A stretch of 64,000 nt of DNA from positions 372,001 to 436,000 of the forward strand of contig JACKCB010000001.1 in assembly GCA_020634235.1 (NCBI GenBank), written 5' to 3'. The notes beneath the pieces are model-generated. The model saw nothing but the letters and a program-made list of their open reading frames with translations, was not told where the DNA came from and made no database searches. A program made the position numbers and the translations under genes. This stretch comes from Ardenticatenaceae bacterium (GTDB lineage Bacteria > Chloroflexota > Anaerolineae > Promineifilales > Promineifilaceae). This document shows, in pieces, positions 51,013 to 60,673 of the stretch. Position 1 is the stretch's first letter. Each line of letters opens with the position of its first letter.

Positions 51013-51993
51013 CTACCCCCCTATCTCAGACATCACCCGGTTCAGCGGGATCACATTCCGGCCCAAACCATGCCCCCACGGTTTCCACCAAATCGCTTCC
51101 TTGAGCAGTTCCGTCAATTCCGCGTCCGTGGCCCCCTGGCGCAGCGGCGTCAGTACATCCACCTCTTTTTCGCGCAGCAGGCAAAGACGCAGCCGGCCAT
51201 CGGCCGTCAGCCGCGCCCGGGTACAACTGGCACAAAACGGCTCCGTGACCGAACTGATAAAACCCAAGGTCCCCGGGGCATCGGGCAGGCGATAAAGCCG
51301 TGCCTCACCATCCAGCCGCCCATCATCCACCAGACTCAGCGGTCCCAGCGCCGCCGCAATCGTCGCCCGCAGCTCCGCTTCCGAAACCACGCCCGCCTGC
51401 TGAAAATCGGCCACATCCCCAAAAGGCATCATCTCTATAAAACGCACCTGCCACGGCTGATACTGCGTCAGCCGGGCCAGGTCCACCACATCCTGTTGGT
51501 CATTGTAGCCACGCACAATCACCGCATTGAGCTTAATCGCCAGGCCAGCCCCCTGGGCAGCATGAATCCCGGCCCACACGTCAGACACTTCCCCCCACCG
51601 GGTCAGCTTCTTGAACTTCGCCGGGTCGATAGTATCAATGCTGATATTCACCCGCGTCAGCCCGGCCGCGGCCAGCGGCTGCGCCAGTTTATCCAGCAGC
51701 AGCCCATTGGTAGTCATCGCCACTTCACGCACTCCGGGCGTTCGGGCGATGGCCGCCACAATCGCCACCACATTGGCCCGCACTGTCGGTTCACCGCCGG
51801 TCAGGCGATACTTGTGGAAGCCCAGGTCTGCAAAAACACGCACCAGGCGAATGATCTCGTCATCCTGCAGCAGTTCAGCCCGCGGCCGGAAGGTCATCTC
51901 CTCTGGCATGCAGTAAACACAACGCAGGTTGCACTTGTCGGTCAAAGAGATGCGCAAATAGCTAATATTCCGTCCGAAGCGGTCAAGGGCCAT
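51013..51993 (-). CDS. moaA: GTP 3',8-cyclase
   Basis: 326 residues. First step of molybdenum cofactor synthesis. The radical SAM motif is DKCNLRCVYCMPEE (Cys near residues 21, 25 and 28), the second cluster ligands are in PFCASCTRARLTADGRLRLC, and the chain ends with the conserved GG. I start at the ATG at 51993 (MALDRFGRNISYLRIS), as the longer frame to 52086 would include part of the leader. A matching promoter lies at 52090-52118. Confidence 0.96.
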   Translation of the reverse strand: MALDRFGRNISYLRISLTDKCNLRCVYCMPEEMTFRPRAELLQDDEIIRLVRVFADLGFHKYRLTGGEPTVRANVVAIVAAIARTPGVREVAMTTNGLLLDKLAQPLAAAGLTRVNISIDTIDPAKFKKLTRWGEVSDVWAGIHAAQGAGLAIKLNAVIVRGYNDQQDVVDLARLTQYQPWQVRFIEMMPFGDVADFQQAGVVSEAELRATIAAALGPLSLVDDGRLDGEARLYRLPDAPGTLGFISSVTEPFCASCTRARLTADGRLRLCLLREKEVDVLTPLRQGATDAELTELLKEAIWWKPWGHGLGRNVIPLNRVMSEIGG

Positions 51994-52089
51994 GAAAGTG
52001 AATCCTTTGGGGCAGCCACAATGGCGCCAGTCTACAGATACCGGCCGGGTGTCCACCCACCTTGTAGCAGCCACCGGCCGGTACACCCA

Positions 52090-52118
52090 AATCTAGCCAG
52101 AATAGGCAGAATTGTCAA
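52090..52118 (-). promoter_or_regulatory. Promoter of moaA
   Basis: On the minus strand TTGACA (52118-52113), 17-nt spacer and TAGATT (52095-52090). Confidence 0.75.
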
Positions 52119-52279
52119 TCAATTTTTATTACATTTTTCTTTTTTATCCCCAACTGCTCAGGCTGTAGCCAGGGTAACCTGCTGCCCCGGCCGGGACCAA
52201 CCCCCCACAGCCAGTTAAACGGCAGATGATAGTAGCCCAATCAGCGGCAATTCGCCGATCACCCACCGGCCGGGGCAGT

Positions 52280-52285
52280 TATAAT
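52280..52285 (+). promoter_or_regulatory. Probable -10 element of the LCP gene
   Basis: TATAAT about 93 bp before the TTG start at 52378. No good -35 hexamer is seen at the usual distance. Confidence 0.4.
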
Positions 52286-52377
52286 GCTTCTGGCGCTGCA
52301 AAACCTCAGGGAAAAACTCACACCGCTCCCTGGAAAACCTGCCACGGCAGAGAAGCCGCGCTGAAGGAGACAAACTC

Positions 52378-53454
52378 TTGTTTCGCAACTACTTCGCCAT
52401 CCCAACCTGGTTAGCGGTCATGCTCGTCGGCACCATCCTCCTCACCGTCACCGTGCTCGCCGTCCTGGGCTTCTTCACCGCCGGGGCCGTCTTAGCCGCG
52501 GCACGCCAGCCCTTCAACCCCCTGGAAACAGCCGCAGAACAGGTGGCCGGTACCGCCCTACCGCCGCTCGCCCAAGAGGGCATTGTGCCGCTGGCCACCC
52601 TGCCTCCCAACATGCCCACCCCCACCCCCATCCCCACCTCCAGCGCCATCAACGACGGCCGCACCAATATCCTCATCATGGGCATCGACCGCCGGCCGGG
52701 TGAACCCTTCATCTCGCGCACCGACACCATGATGCTGGCCTCGATCAACCCGCTGGACAACAGCATCTCCCTCCTCTCCATCCCCCGCGACCTCTACGTG
52801 GTCATTCCCGGCCACGGGCGCGACCGTATCAACACCGCCTTTGTCTACGGCTCCGGCAGCAACAACCCGGCCGGGGGCGCCGCCCTGGCCATGCAAACCA
52901 TCGAATACAACCTCGGCGTACCCGTAGACCACTACCTGATGGTCGACTTCAACGCCTTCATTCAAACCATCGACTCACTGGGCGGCATCGACGTCTACGT
53001 ACCCTACGACATCAACGACCCCACCTTCCCCGACATGAACTACGGCTACGATCCGCTGTACATCCCGGCCGGGTTACAGCACCTCGACGGCTACACCGCC
53101 CTGAAATACGCCCGCACCCGCCACCAGGACAACGACTTCTACCGCGCCGAACGGCAGCAGCAACTCCTCCTCGCCCTGCGCGACAAAGCCCTCGGCCTCG
53201 GCTTCACCGAACTGCTGCGCCAGGCCCCCGGCATGTACGCCCGCCTCAGCGATGGCATTCGCACCGACCTCAGCCTGGAAGAACTCCTGCAATTAGCCAA
53301 CATCGCCAAAGACGTCCCCGACGGCAACGTGCGCAACGAAGTGCTCGGCTACGACTACGTCGTCAGCTACACCACCGAAGCCGGCGCCGCCGTCCTGGTA
53401 CTCATCAACGAACAGGCCGCCCCCCTCATCGCCGAACTCTTCCTTGACAACTAG
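52378..53454 (+). CDS. LytR-CpsA-Psr (LCP) family protein
   Basis: 358 residues. An N-terminal membrane helix (about residues 12-38), a Pro/Thr linker, then the LCP domain: ILIMGIDRRPGEPFISRTDTMMLASI, LLSIPRDLYVVIPG, RINTAFVYG, and later ALKYARTRHQDNDFYRAERQQ with conserved arginines for pyrophosphate binding. LCP enzymes attach wall glycopolymers from lipid carriers to peptidoglycan. The start is a TTG at 52378 with AAGGAG upstream. It fits the other wall genes in the window. Confidence 0.92.
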   Translation: MFRNYFAIPTWLAVMLVGTILLTVTVLAVLGFFTAGAVLAAARQPFNPLETAAEQVAGTALPPLAQEGIVPLATLPPNMPTPTPIPTSSAINDGRTNILIMGIDRRPGEPFISRTDTMMLASINPLDNSISLLSIPRDLYVVIPGHGRDRINTAFVYGSGSNNPAGGAALAMQTIEYNLGVPVDHYLMVDFNAFIQTIDSLGGIDVYVPYDINDPTFPDMNYGYDPLYIPAGLQHLDGYTALKYARTRHQDNDFYRAERQQQLLLALRDKALGLGFTELLRQAPGMYARLSDGIRTDLSLEELLQLANIAKDVPDGNVRNEVLGYDYVVSYTTEAGAAVLVLINEQAAPLIAELFLDN

Positions 53455-53495
53455 GCAGTCCAACGGTTAAATTCATACTCTAGCGCACCACCTGC

Positions 53496-53530
53496 GGGAC
53501 GCGGGCCACGTACATCGTGTCCCGCGTTCC
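53496..53530 (+). terminator. Terminator-like hairpin after the LCP gene
   Basis: GGGACGCGGG pairs with CCCGCGTTCC (one G-U), and CACG/CGTG extend the stem inside. GTTTCTG follows. It lies 42 bp after the LCP stop. Confidence 0.7.
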
Positions 53531-53592
53531 GTTTCTGTCCATATCGCCATCATCGCCGCCCATAACCAACCACCGGAAACCCGAAACCTGCC

Positions 53593-55464
53593 ATGAACCG
53601 AGAAACCTTCCAGGCCCGCTTAAAACAAGGCCCACTCCTGTTGGACGGTGCCATGGGCACCCTGCTGCACGCCCACGGCATCGCCATAGACGAATGCTTC
53701 GATGCTCTGAACCTGCGCCAACCGGCCGTGGTCGCCGACATTCTCCGCGCCTACATCGACGCCGGCGCCGACATCGTGGAAACCAACAGCTTTGGCGCCA
53801 ACCGCTTCAAGCTGGCCGAGCACGGCCTGGAAGAGCAGGTGGCCGCCATCAACAGCGCCGCCGTCATGGTCGCCCGCCGGGTCATCGAAAGCTCCTTCAA
53901 ACGGGTCCTGCTGGCCGGCTCCGTCGGGCCGCTTGGGGTGCGCCTGGCCCCGTTGGGCCGGGTCACGACCGCCCAGGCCGAAGCGGTCTTTGCCGAGCAG
54001 ATCGCCGCCCTCACCCACCCGGCCGGGGACCTGCCCGGCGTCGATCTGCTCATCATCGAAACCATCACCGACCTCTACGAAGTAGAAGCCGCCGTAAAAG
54101 CCGCCCGGCGCGTCGCCCCCAACGTCCCCATCATCACCCAAATGAGCTTCACCCGCGACGACCGCACCCCCCTGGGCGACTCCCCCGTCCGCGTCGCCCA
54201 ATACCTGGCCAACCTCGACGTCGACGTCATCGGCGTCAATTGCAGCAGCGGCCCGGCCCAAATTCTACGGCTGGTCATGGCCATGCACCAGGCCGCCCCC
54301 AACATGCCCCTCTCCGCCGTGCCCAACGCCGGCTGGCCAGAACAACGCGAAGGTGGCCGCGTTCTCTACCCCGCCACCCCCGCCTATTTTGCCGACTACG
54401 CCCACAATTTCATCGCCGCCGGCGTCAGCCTGGTTGGCGGCTGCTGCGGCACCAACGCCGCCCACATCGCCGCCATGCGCGACGCCCTCGACCACCCCGG
54501 CCGGGGCAGCATCCACCTCCCCGAAATCAGCTTCATCAGCCGCGAAGAAGGCCAGCTCGCCGGCGTCGAACCCCCCACCAAACTAGCCCAGGCCCTGGCC
54601 ACCGGCCGTTTCGTCACCACCGTCGAAATGCGCCCCCCCAAAGGCATCGCCGCCCAAAAACTGCTCGCCGGCGCGCGCATGCTCAAAGAAGCCGGCGCCC
54701 AATTCCTGGACATCGCCGACAGCCCCCTGGCACGCATGCGCATGAGCGCCTGGGCCGCCGCCTACCTCGTGCAAAAAGAGATCGGCCTGGAAACCATCCT
54801 CCACTTCCCCACCCGCGGCCGCAACCTCCTGCGCGTCCAGGGCGACCTGCTGGCCGCCCACGCCATGGGCGTGCGCAACCTCTTCGTCGTCATGGGCGAC
54901 CCTACCCACATCGGCGACTACCCCGAAGCCATGGACAACTACGACATCGTGCCCACCGGCCTCATCCAGCTCATCAAGCAGCGGCTGAACACCGGCGTCG
55001 AGCAGTCCGGCCAGTCAATCGATTACCCCACCAGCTTCGTCGTCGGCTGCGCCATCAGCCTGGAGCCACAAGACCCGGAACGCGAGCTGCGCCTGCTGGC
55101 CAAAAAACTGCGCAACGGGGCCGACTTCGCCCTAAGCCAGCCCGTCTTCAACGCCGGCCGGGCCGCCCACTTCCTCAACCAGTGCCAGGCTGAATTTGGC
55201 GCGGACATGCTGCCGGTCATCGTGGGCATCCAGCCCTTGTACAACAGCAAAAACGCCGAGTTTCTGCACAACGAAGTCCCCGGCATCGCCATCCCCGACC
55301 AGTTCCGGCAGCGCATGCACACCGCCGCCGACCCCCAGGCAGAAGGCGTTGTGATCGCCCAGGAGCTGCTGGCCACCATGCGCCCCCACGTCCAGGGCGT
55401 CTACCTCATCCCCCAGTTCGGCCGCTACGATCTCGTAGCCGACGTGCTGGACACGGTAGCCTGA
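53593..55464 (+). CDS. Homocysteine S-methyltransferase / methylenetetrahydrofolate reductase fusion
   Basis: 623 residues with two catalytic domains. Residues 1-290 are a homocysteine methyltransferase: LLLDGAMGTLLHAHG at the start, and zinc cysteines in IGVNCSSGP and VGGCCGTN. Residues 310-623 are an FAD-dependent methylenetetrahydrofolate reductase: VTTVEMRPPKG, VRNLFVVMGDPT, GADFALSQPVFNAG. The architecture equals Bacillus YitJ. It would make 5-methyl-THF and pass methyl groups to homocysteine, supplying methionine for the archaeal-type MAT. No SAM or cobalamin riboswitch is evident upstream. Confidence 0.94.
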   Translation: MNRETFQARLKQGPLLLDGAMGTLLHAHGIAIDECFDALNLRQPAVVADILRAYIDAGADIVETNSFGANRFKLAEHGLEEQVAAINSAAVMVARRVIESSFKRVLLAGSVGPLGVRLAPLGRVTTAQAEAVFAEQIAALTHPAGDLPGVDLLIIETITDLYEVEAAVKAARRVAPNVPIITQMSFTRDDRTPLGDSPVRVAQYLANLDVDVIGVNCSSGPAQILRLVMAMHQAAPNMPLSAVPNAGWPEQREGGRVLYPATPAYFADYAHNFIAAGVSLVGGCCGTNAAHIAAMRDALDHPGRGSIHLPEISFISREEGQLAGVEPPTKLAQALATGRFVTTVEMRPPKGIAAQKLLAGARMLKEAGAQFLDIADSPLARMRMSAWAAAYLVQKEIGLETILHFPTRGRNLLRVQGDLLAAHAMGVRNLFVVMGDPTHIGDYPEAMDNYDIVPTGLIQLIKQRLNTGVEQSGQSIDYPTSFVVGCAISLEPQDPERELRLLAKKLRNGADFALSQPVFNAGRAAHFLNQCQAEFGADMLPVIVGIQPLYNSKNAEFLHNEVPGIAIPDQFRQRMHTAADPQAEGVVIAQELLATMRPHVQGVYLIPQFGRYDLVADVLDTVA

Positions 55465-55486
55465 TGCAGGTCGCCTGACCAACGGC

Positions 55487-58400
55487 ATGACCAACGATAA
55501 CTTCACCTACAAACCACAAGACGTCAACTACCTGGGCTTCCTGGAAGCCCAACTGCGCGATCTGCAAGGCATCGCCACCCTCGCCTACGAACTCATTCAA
55601 AACGCCGACGATGCGCCGCCAGACGCTGGCAGCCCCCCAGCCACAGCCGGCAGCCTGCCCATCAATCGCCTCACCTTCGACGTCACCGATGACGCCCTGT
55701 TGGTGGAAAATGATGGCCTCTTTCGCCCGGTCGATTTTGCCCGATTGCAGAATATCGCCAGCGGCGGCAAACGGGAAGAGGCCGGCACCATCGGGGCCTT
55801 TGGTCTGGGCTTCATCGCCGTCTACCAGGTCACCGACGCCCCAGAAATTTACGCCAGTGGCCGCCACTGGCGGCTCAACCCCGCCGCCCCGCCCGACCAG
55901 CGCATTCAAGAGCGGCGTCTGCCCACCACCGGCACCCGTTTTCGGCTGCCGTGGGCCTTCGACCCCGCCTCACCCATCCGGCGCACCCTGCGCCTGCCGG
56001 CCATCCGGCCGGGACAACTAGACGAGTTCGCCGCCAGCCTGGCCGCCGCCATCGAAACCGCCGCCCTCTTCCTGCGGCAGCTAACCCGGCTAGAAGTGAA
56101 ACGTAACGGCCGCCTGCTGCGCCACATCGAGCGGCAGTCCGGCCCCGGCCGGGAACTCATCCTGCGCGACAACAATGGCCAGACCCAACATTGGCTCCGC
56201 TTTCAGGGCGACTTCAACGCCGCCGCCGCCGCCCTGCGCGCCGCCCATCCCTGGCAAATTGAGACCGCCCGCCACAGCGACGTGCAGTTGGCCATCCCCA
56301 CCGATCCCTCCTCCCGGCCGGGGCGACTCTACGCCGGCCTGCCCACCGCCACCACCCTCCCCCTACCGCTGCACATCAACGCCGACTTCTTCCCCACCAC
56401 CGACCGCAAGCGCATCCACTTTGCCGGCGAACAAAGCGCCGGCGGCTACCAGGCCGCCTGGAACCAGGCCGCCATGACCGCCGCCGCCCAACTTCTGGCC
56501 CACAACCTGGGCGGGCTGCCCGGCCGGGTGGGCCACATGGGCCTCTGGCAGTTGCTGCAAAAAGCCGCCGAGACAGCGCAGATGGCCAATCAGGGCGACC
56601 TGCCACAAATCTTCGCCGCCTTCTGGCAGGCACTACAGCCGCTGCTGCCCACCCTGCCGCTGCTCTACACCGCCAACGGCCAGTGGCAGCCGGCGGCCGA
56701 GGTTCGTCTCCTCCCCCGGCCGGGAGCCATCCCCCTGCTGGCCAGCCTAAACATCCCCGTGCCCCACCCCGACCTGGCCCCCTTCGCTCCCCTGCTGCGC
56801 CGGCCAGAATTTGGCGCGTCCGAGCTAACCATCGCCGATGTTGCCGCCGGCCTGATCCGCCACGGACTCACGGGCACCCTATCGCTGCCCGCAGCACCAC
56901 CCCCCTGGCCGCAGCCCAACACCTGGCAAATCCTGTGGTCACTGCTCGACACGCTCTACAACCGCCTGCCCCGGCCGGGCGACCGCGATGCCGCCCGGCA
57001 GCAGCTCCGCCCTTGCGCCCTGCTCCTGACCGAGCGCCTGACCCTGGTGCCCCCCGGCCGGGTCTATCGCGGCGCAGACGAAGCCCGATCCCTCTTCCCC
57101 GACGTAGCCTGGCTGCACGACAGCGTCCCCACCGACAGCTTCCCCGGCCGGGAAGTGCCCCACTTCAACGCCCGCGCCGCCGTCGAACGGCTGGCCCAAA
57201 CCCCCGCCGGCCAGCTCACTACCGCCTGGCAGTTGGGGCAGCTAGACCTGCCGCGCCTCTTTCGCTGGTTCGAGGCCCAGCAGATCGAAATCCTGGTCGA
57301 TGACCCCGGCCTGGCCGCGGCCATTCGCCGCCTGCCCCTCTGCCCCGTGGCCGGCGAACTGCGGCCGCTGGCCAACCTCTACATCGCCGGCGGCTTCGAA
57401 GACCCGCTGCAGTTGGCGGGCGTGGTAGACCTGGCCGCCATTGGCGGGCGGCGCGAATTTCTGCTGGACCTGGGCGTCCCCACCCTCGATTTCGACACCT
57501 ATCTGTACGACGTGCTGCCCGGCATCCTGGCGCACAACCCGGACCTGCCCTCCGATGCGCGCCACCGGCTGGTGCAACTGCTGGCCGGGCGGCTGGGCGA
57601 ATTCCGCGACGATGCGCTGCTGCAAGCCCAACTGCGCGACCTGCCCCTCATCGCCTGCCTGGATGGCACCTTCCGCGCCGCCGCCCAGGCATACGCCACC
57701 CGCGACGTGCTGGCGCTGCTGGGGGACGGCGTGCCCATTGCCGAACCGGTGACCAGCCAGGCGGTAGCGGCGCTGCATCGCTGGCTGGGGGTACGCCCCC
57801 GGCCGGGCGCAGCCGACCTTGTGCAAGCCTTGCTTACCATCGCCCAGACCTGGAGCGCGGCCGGACGGCCACCTGACGCACCGACCCAGGCGCGCCTGCG
57901 CCACTGCTGGCAGCGGCTGAGCGAACTGCATCAGGAAGAGGCGCTCCCGGCCGGGATACTGGCCCCACTGGCGGCGGCGCCGGTGCTGCTGGACCGGCGG
58001 CAGCGGCTGGCCCGGCCGGGTGAGCTCCTCATCGCCGATGACCCCAGCCTGGCCGCCCAATTCCCAACGCTGGCCGACCACCTGCTGCCGCCCGATGCTG
58101 CCCTGGATCCGCTGCTGCGCCAGGTGGGTGTCCGGCCGCTCTCCCAGGCGGCTGTGCTGCACGTGCCGGGCGCCGCCGCGGCCACGCCCGATACGCCTTT
58201 GCAGGCGCACATCACCGCCCGCCGCCCGCTCATTGAGCGGCTGCGCCAGGCGGAACCAGCCCCCGGCCGGGCCACCGGGCAGCTCGATTTCCTGGACCGG
58301 CTGCAAGTGCGCCGCCTGCCAGGGCTGCAAACTGTCTACCGGCTGGCACTGGGCGACACGATGGTCACGACCCGGCCGGAGCCGGCCGCCGCCCGGCTGG

Positions 58401-58588
58401 AAACTGCCACGGCCACGCTCTACGTCGCCGAGGGGCCGCCATCCTGGCCGGCCATCGCTCGCGAACTGGCCCTGGCCATCCGGCCGGATCGTTCTGCAGG
58501 CGGGCTGGCCCTGGGCCTGAGAGAGGTGCTGGCCGCCCCCACCCCGGCCGCAGCCGCCCGGCTGCTAGATGAACTGGGCTATCCCTAA
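55487..58588 (+). CDS. Large sacsin-like GHKL ATPase, function unknown
   Basis: 1033 residues. The N-terminal 220 residues carry a GHKL (Hsp90/histidine-kinase-type) ATP site: N-box AYELIQNADDA near residue 38, VENDG near 72, and GTIGAFGLGFIAVYQVTD near 102. ELIQNADD is characteristic of sacsin and NO VEIN-type proteins. The remaining 800 residues are Leu/Pro/Arg-rich repeats without recognised motifs. The stretch is full of CCCGGCCGGG (at least 11 copies). It starts 22 bp after the MTHFR fusion and is likely co-transcribed. Chaperone-like or defence roles are both possible; the sequence does not decide. Confidence 0.82.
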   Translation: MTNDNFTYKPQDVNYLGFLEAQLRDLQGIATLAYELIQNADDAPPDAGSPPATAGSLPINRLTFDVTDDALLVENDGLFRPVDFARLQNIASGGKREEAGTIGAFGLGFIAVYQVTDAPEIYASGRHWRLNPAAPPDQRIQERRLPTTGTRFRLPWAFDPASPIRRTLRLPAIRPGQLDEFAASLAAAIETAALFLRQLTRLEVKRNGRLLRHIERQSGPGRELILRDNNGQTQHWLRFQGDFNAAAAALRAAHPWQIETARHSDVQLAIPTDPSSRPGRLYAGLPTATTLPLPLHINADFFPTTDRKRIHFAGEQSAGGYQAAWNQAAMTAAAQLLAHNLGGLPGRVGHMGLWQLLQKAAETAQMANQGDLPQIFAAFWQALQPLLPTLPLLYTANGQWQPAAEVRLLPRPGAIPLLASLNIPVPHPDLAPFAPLLRRPEFGASELTIADVAAGLIRHGLTGTLSLPAAPPPWPQPNTWQILWSLLDTLYNRLPRPGDRDAARQQLRPCALLLTERLTLVPPGRVYRGADEARSLFPDVAWLHDSVPTDSFPGREVPHFNARAAVERLAQTPAGQLTTAWQLGQLDLPRLFRWFEAQQIEILVDDPGLAAAIRRLPLCPVAGELRPLANLYIAGGFEDPLQLAGVVDLAAIGGRREFLLDLGVPTLDFDTYLYDVLPGILAHNPDLPSDARHRLVQLLAGRLGEFRDDALLQAQLRDLPLIACLDGTFRAAAQAYATRDVLALLGDGVPIAEPVTSQAVAALHRWLGVRPRPGAADLVQALLTIAQTWSAAGRPPDAPTQARLRHCWQRLSELHQEEALPAGILAPLAAAPVLLDRRQRLARPGELLIADDPSLAAQFPTLADHLLPPDAALDPLLRQVGVRPLSQAAVLHVPGAAAATPDTPLQAHITARRPLIERLRQAEPAPGRATGQLDFLDRLQVRRLPGLQTVYRLALGDTMVTTRPEPAAARLETATATLYVAEGPPSWPAIARELALAIRPDRSAGGLALGLREVLAAPTPAAAARLLDELGYP

Positions 58589-58677
58589 CCCGGCCGGGAC
58601 GCGCATCCAGACAGTGCGCAATCACAGGCCGAAGAGGCCGGCTAATCCAGATCGCCCCACCCCTTCCACACCATCCC

Positions 58678-59871
58678 TCACGCCACCCAACCCCAAATGA
58701 AGAACTGGCCGCTGAAATAAAGGTACAGCGCCAACGACGGGTACAGAATCAGCCGATTAACCCAGGGACGATGACCCAGGTCAGCCAGAACCATGAACGT
58801 TGGGAAAAAGGCCAGCGCGTAGCGCGAAAACGAATACAGCGGCTTCAGGTCAGAAGCCGGCAGCAGCATGAAGCCCAGCATCATCAGGCTGTACAGGCCA
58901 TAGGTCGTGCCCAGCCGGCGGAAGGCCAGCACGGTCGTCACCGCCAGGAGCAGGGCACAGAACAGGTCAAAAAACAGCGTGAATTCGCCGGCCCGGGGAC
59001 CAGTGCCGCGCACCAGCGTTCCCAGGGCCACCAGCAAGTCCCGGCCGGGTAAGCCCGTCACCTGGTACCAATATTGCTGGTACACCTGGCCAATAGGGGC
59101 CAGCCCGGCCGCCATCCGCCAGCCCAGGAAAGCCAGCGAGCCTGACAGCGGCAGCCCCACCGCCAGGCCCGACCAGCGGACTTCCCGCCAATTGAAGCCG
59201 CGCTGGCGCAGATACTCATACGCCAGGGGCACCACCAGCACCGCGCCGGTGAGCCGCGTAAGCGCGGCCAGCAGCCCCAACAGCCCGGCCAGCCCCGGCC
59301 GGGCGCGGCGCATCGCCCACACCGCCCCCAGGGCAAAGCACAAGAACAACGATTCCGTATACCCGGCAAAAAGAAAGAACCCGGCCGGGAAAAAGGCCAG
59401 GTACACCAACGCCCGGTTCGCCGCCTTGCGGTCCAGCTCCTGGCTGGTAACGTGATGCAGCAGGACAAAAGCCGCCAGCGCCGCCAGGTTCGCTATCAGC
59501 AATGCCGCCAGCAAGTTGGCCGCTGCCTGCGGCACGCCAAGCAGCCCCAGCACTCCCCCCGCGCCGCGAATCAGCAAAGGATAGAGCGGCGGGAAGACGG
59601 AGTTCTGGTCGGTGTAGCCGTCGCGGGCCAGCGCCAGGTAGCGCATGGTGTCGAAGCGCTGCCACGGCCCCAGCAGCAGCCCGGCCGGGCCGCTGGCCAG
59701 GATCGGCGAACCCACGTAGGGACGCACAGCCTCATCTGCCACAGCCGGCGGCGGCAGCAGAACCACCATGAACGCGGCCCACAAGGTCAGCACCAGCCGG
59801 GCCACCAGAAAGACCAGCAGCCCCTGCCGCCCGGCCGGGCCAGCTACCACCTGTCGCAGCGCTCTCACCAT
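58678..59871 (-). CDS. PIG-V-like membrane mannosyltransferase
   Basis: 397 residues with about ten helices. The first external loop contains WQRFDTMRYLALARDGYT followed by FPPLYPLLIR. A WxRFDxxxYxxIA...G pattern with FFPLYP nearby is the hallmark of PIG-V-type (GPI mannosyltransferase 2 family) GT-C enzymes; here the first aromatic and the Asp are kept. It probably adds a sugar from a polyprenyl carrier to a lipid or protein on the outer face. GPI anchors are not expected in bacteria, so the acceptor is unknown. Confidence 0.85.
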   Translation of the reverse strand: MVRALRQVVAGPAGRQGLLVFLVARLVLTLWAAFMVVLLPPPAVADEAVRPYVGSPILASGPAGLLLGPWQRFDTMRYLALARDGYTDQNSVFPPLYPLLIRGAGGVLGLLGVPQAAANLLAALLIANLAALAAFVLLHHVTSQELDRKAANRALVYLAFFPAGFFLFAGYTESLFLCFALGAVWAMRRARPGLAGLLGLLAALTRLTGAVLVVPLAYEYLRQRGFNWREVRWSGLAVGLPLSGSLAFLGWRMAAGLAPIGQVYQQYWYQVTGLPGRDLLVALGTLVRGTGPRAGEFTLFFDLFCALLLAVTTVLAFRRLGTTYGLYSLMMLGFMLLPASDLKPLYSFSRYALAFFPTFMVLADLGHRPWVNRLILYPSLALYLYFSGQFFIWGWVA

Positions 59872-59938
59872 CTATCCCTCCGTGGGCAGGTTAACATCTC
59901 AGCCTATCCATTGAACGCCTTACCGGCTGGCTCACTTC

Positions 59939-60643
59939 TTACCAGATGCCGGGCAGGAGGCGGTAGCGCGTTTCGCGGGTGTAGTCACGGTAGCCGGGCA
60001 GGGCCTGCTGCAGCAGGCGGTCTTCCACGCTGGTGCGCACAATGAGGGCCAGGAAGGTGGCCCCGGCCGGGATGAACGCCCAATACGAGCCAAACATCAC
60101 CGGCATGGCCAGCGCGCTCCACAGGCCACCCGCATAAGCGGGATGGCGCACAAAGCGATACGGGCCGCTGCGCACCACCGTCTGCCCCCGTTCCGCCTGA
60201 ATGCGAATCACCGCCGAAAAGAACGCGTTGACCACCATCGCCCACGTGCCCAGCAGATAGCCGGCCGTCACCACCGCCAGGGCCGCCACCTGCCAACCCA
60301 CCGCCACTGGCGGCGACCAGCCAAAACGGCGGTCCAGCCCGGCCACCAGCCATACCAGTAAGGAGCCTAACAACCCCACAAACAGCGAAAGGAAGCGGTC
60401 ACCGGGGGCCGCGTCTTCCGCGTGCAGCGACCGGCCGCGTTCGGCTAGCAGCGCCGGATTGCGCCGGTAAACCAGCAGCCGGCTGCCAATGACCACACTC
60501 ACATGCAGCACCAGGTAAACCCAGGCCATAGGCCAGTTGAAACTGCCAGCCCCCAGGAACAAGACCAGCGGCGTCGCCACCGCAAAAACAACAAAGCGCG
60601 CCACATCGCGCCACCCCAATTTGACCTCGGATTCCGCGGACAT
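59939..60643 (-). CDS. Isoprenylcysteine/phospholipid methyltransferase-family membrane protein
   Basis: 234 residues with five or six helices. The C-terminal half holds the SAM-binding signature of the ICMT/PEMT family: GPYRFVRHPAYAGGLWSALAMP, followed by RTSVEDRLLQQALPGYRDYTRETRYRLLPGIW with the conserved E and Y residues. Bacterial members methylate lipids, or unknown small molecules. It lies 30 bp downstream of the GT4 gene on the same strand and upstream of the PIG-V-like gene, which suggests a small lipid or envelope-modification unit. Confidence 0.85.
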   Translation of the reverse strand: MSAESEVKLGWRDVARFVVFAVATPLVLFLGAGSFNWPMAWVYLVLHVSVVIGSRLLVYRRNPALLAERGRSLHAEDAAPGDRFLSLFVGLLGSLLVWLVAGLDRRFGWSPPVAVGWQVAALAVVTAGYLLGTWAMVVNAFFSAVIRIQAERGQTVVRSGPYRFVRHPAYAGGLWSALAMPVMFGSYWAFIPAGATFLALIVRTSVEDRLLQQALPGYRDYTRETRYRLLPGIW

Positions 60644-60673
60644 AGGCCTTTCCTCCTGGCAATGCCTGTTGCG

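Larger units (their letters stand above)
51994..52377. other. Divergent intergenic region between moaA and the LCP gene
   Basis: 384 bases with the moaA leader (about 90 nt), an AT-rich block at 52105-52145 and a second -10-like TATAAT at 52280-52285 facing the LCP gene. I looked for a Moco riboswitch in the moaA leader and could not recognise one. No open frame here is convincing. Confidence 0.6.

Noticed and set aside
51994..52090. Moco riboswitch in the moaA leader
   Set aside because: The leader is only about 90 nt and I could not recognise the conserved stems.
53455..53592. SAM or cobalamin riboswitch before the MTHFR fusion
   Set aside because: The only structure is a simple hairpin that fits a terminator of the LCP gene.
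53517..55193. 558-codon frame overlapping the MTHFR fusion
   Set aside because: Extreme Arg/Pro/His composition from the shifted frame; the fusion protein in the other frame is unmistakable.
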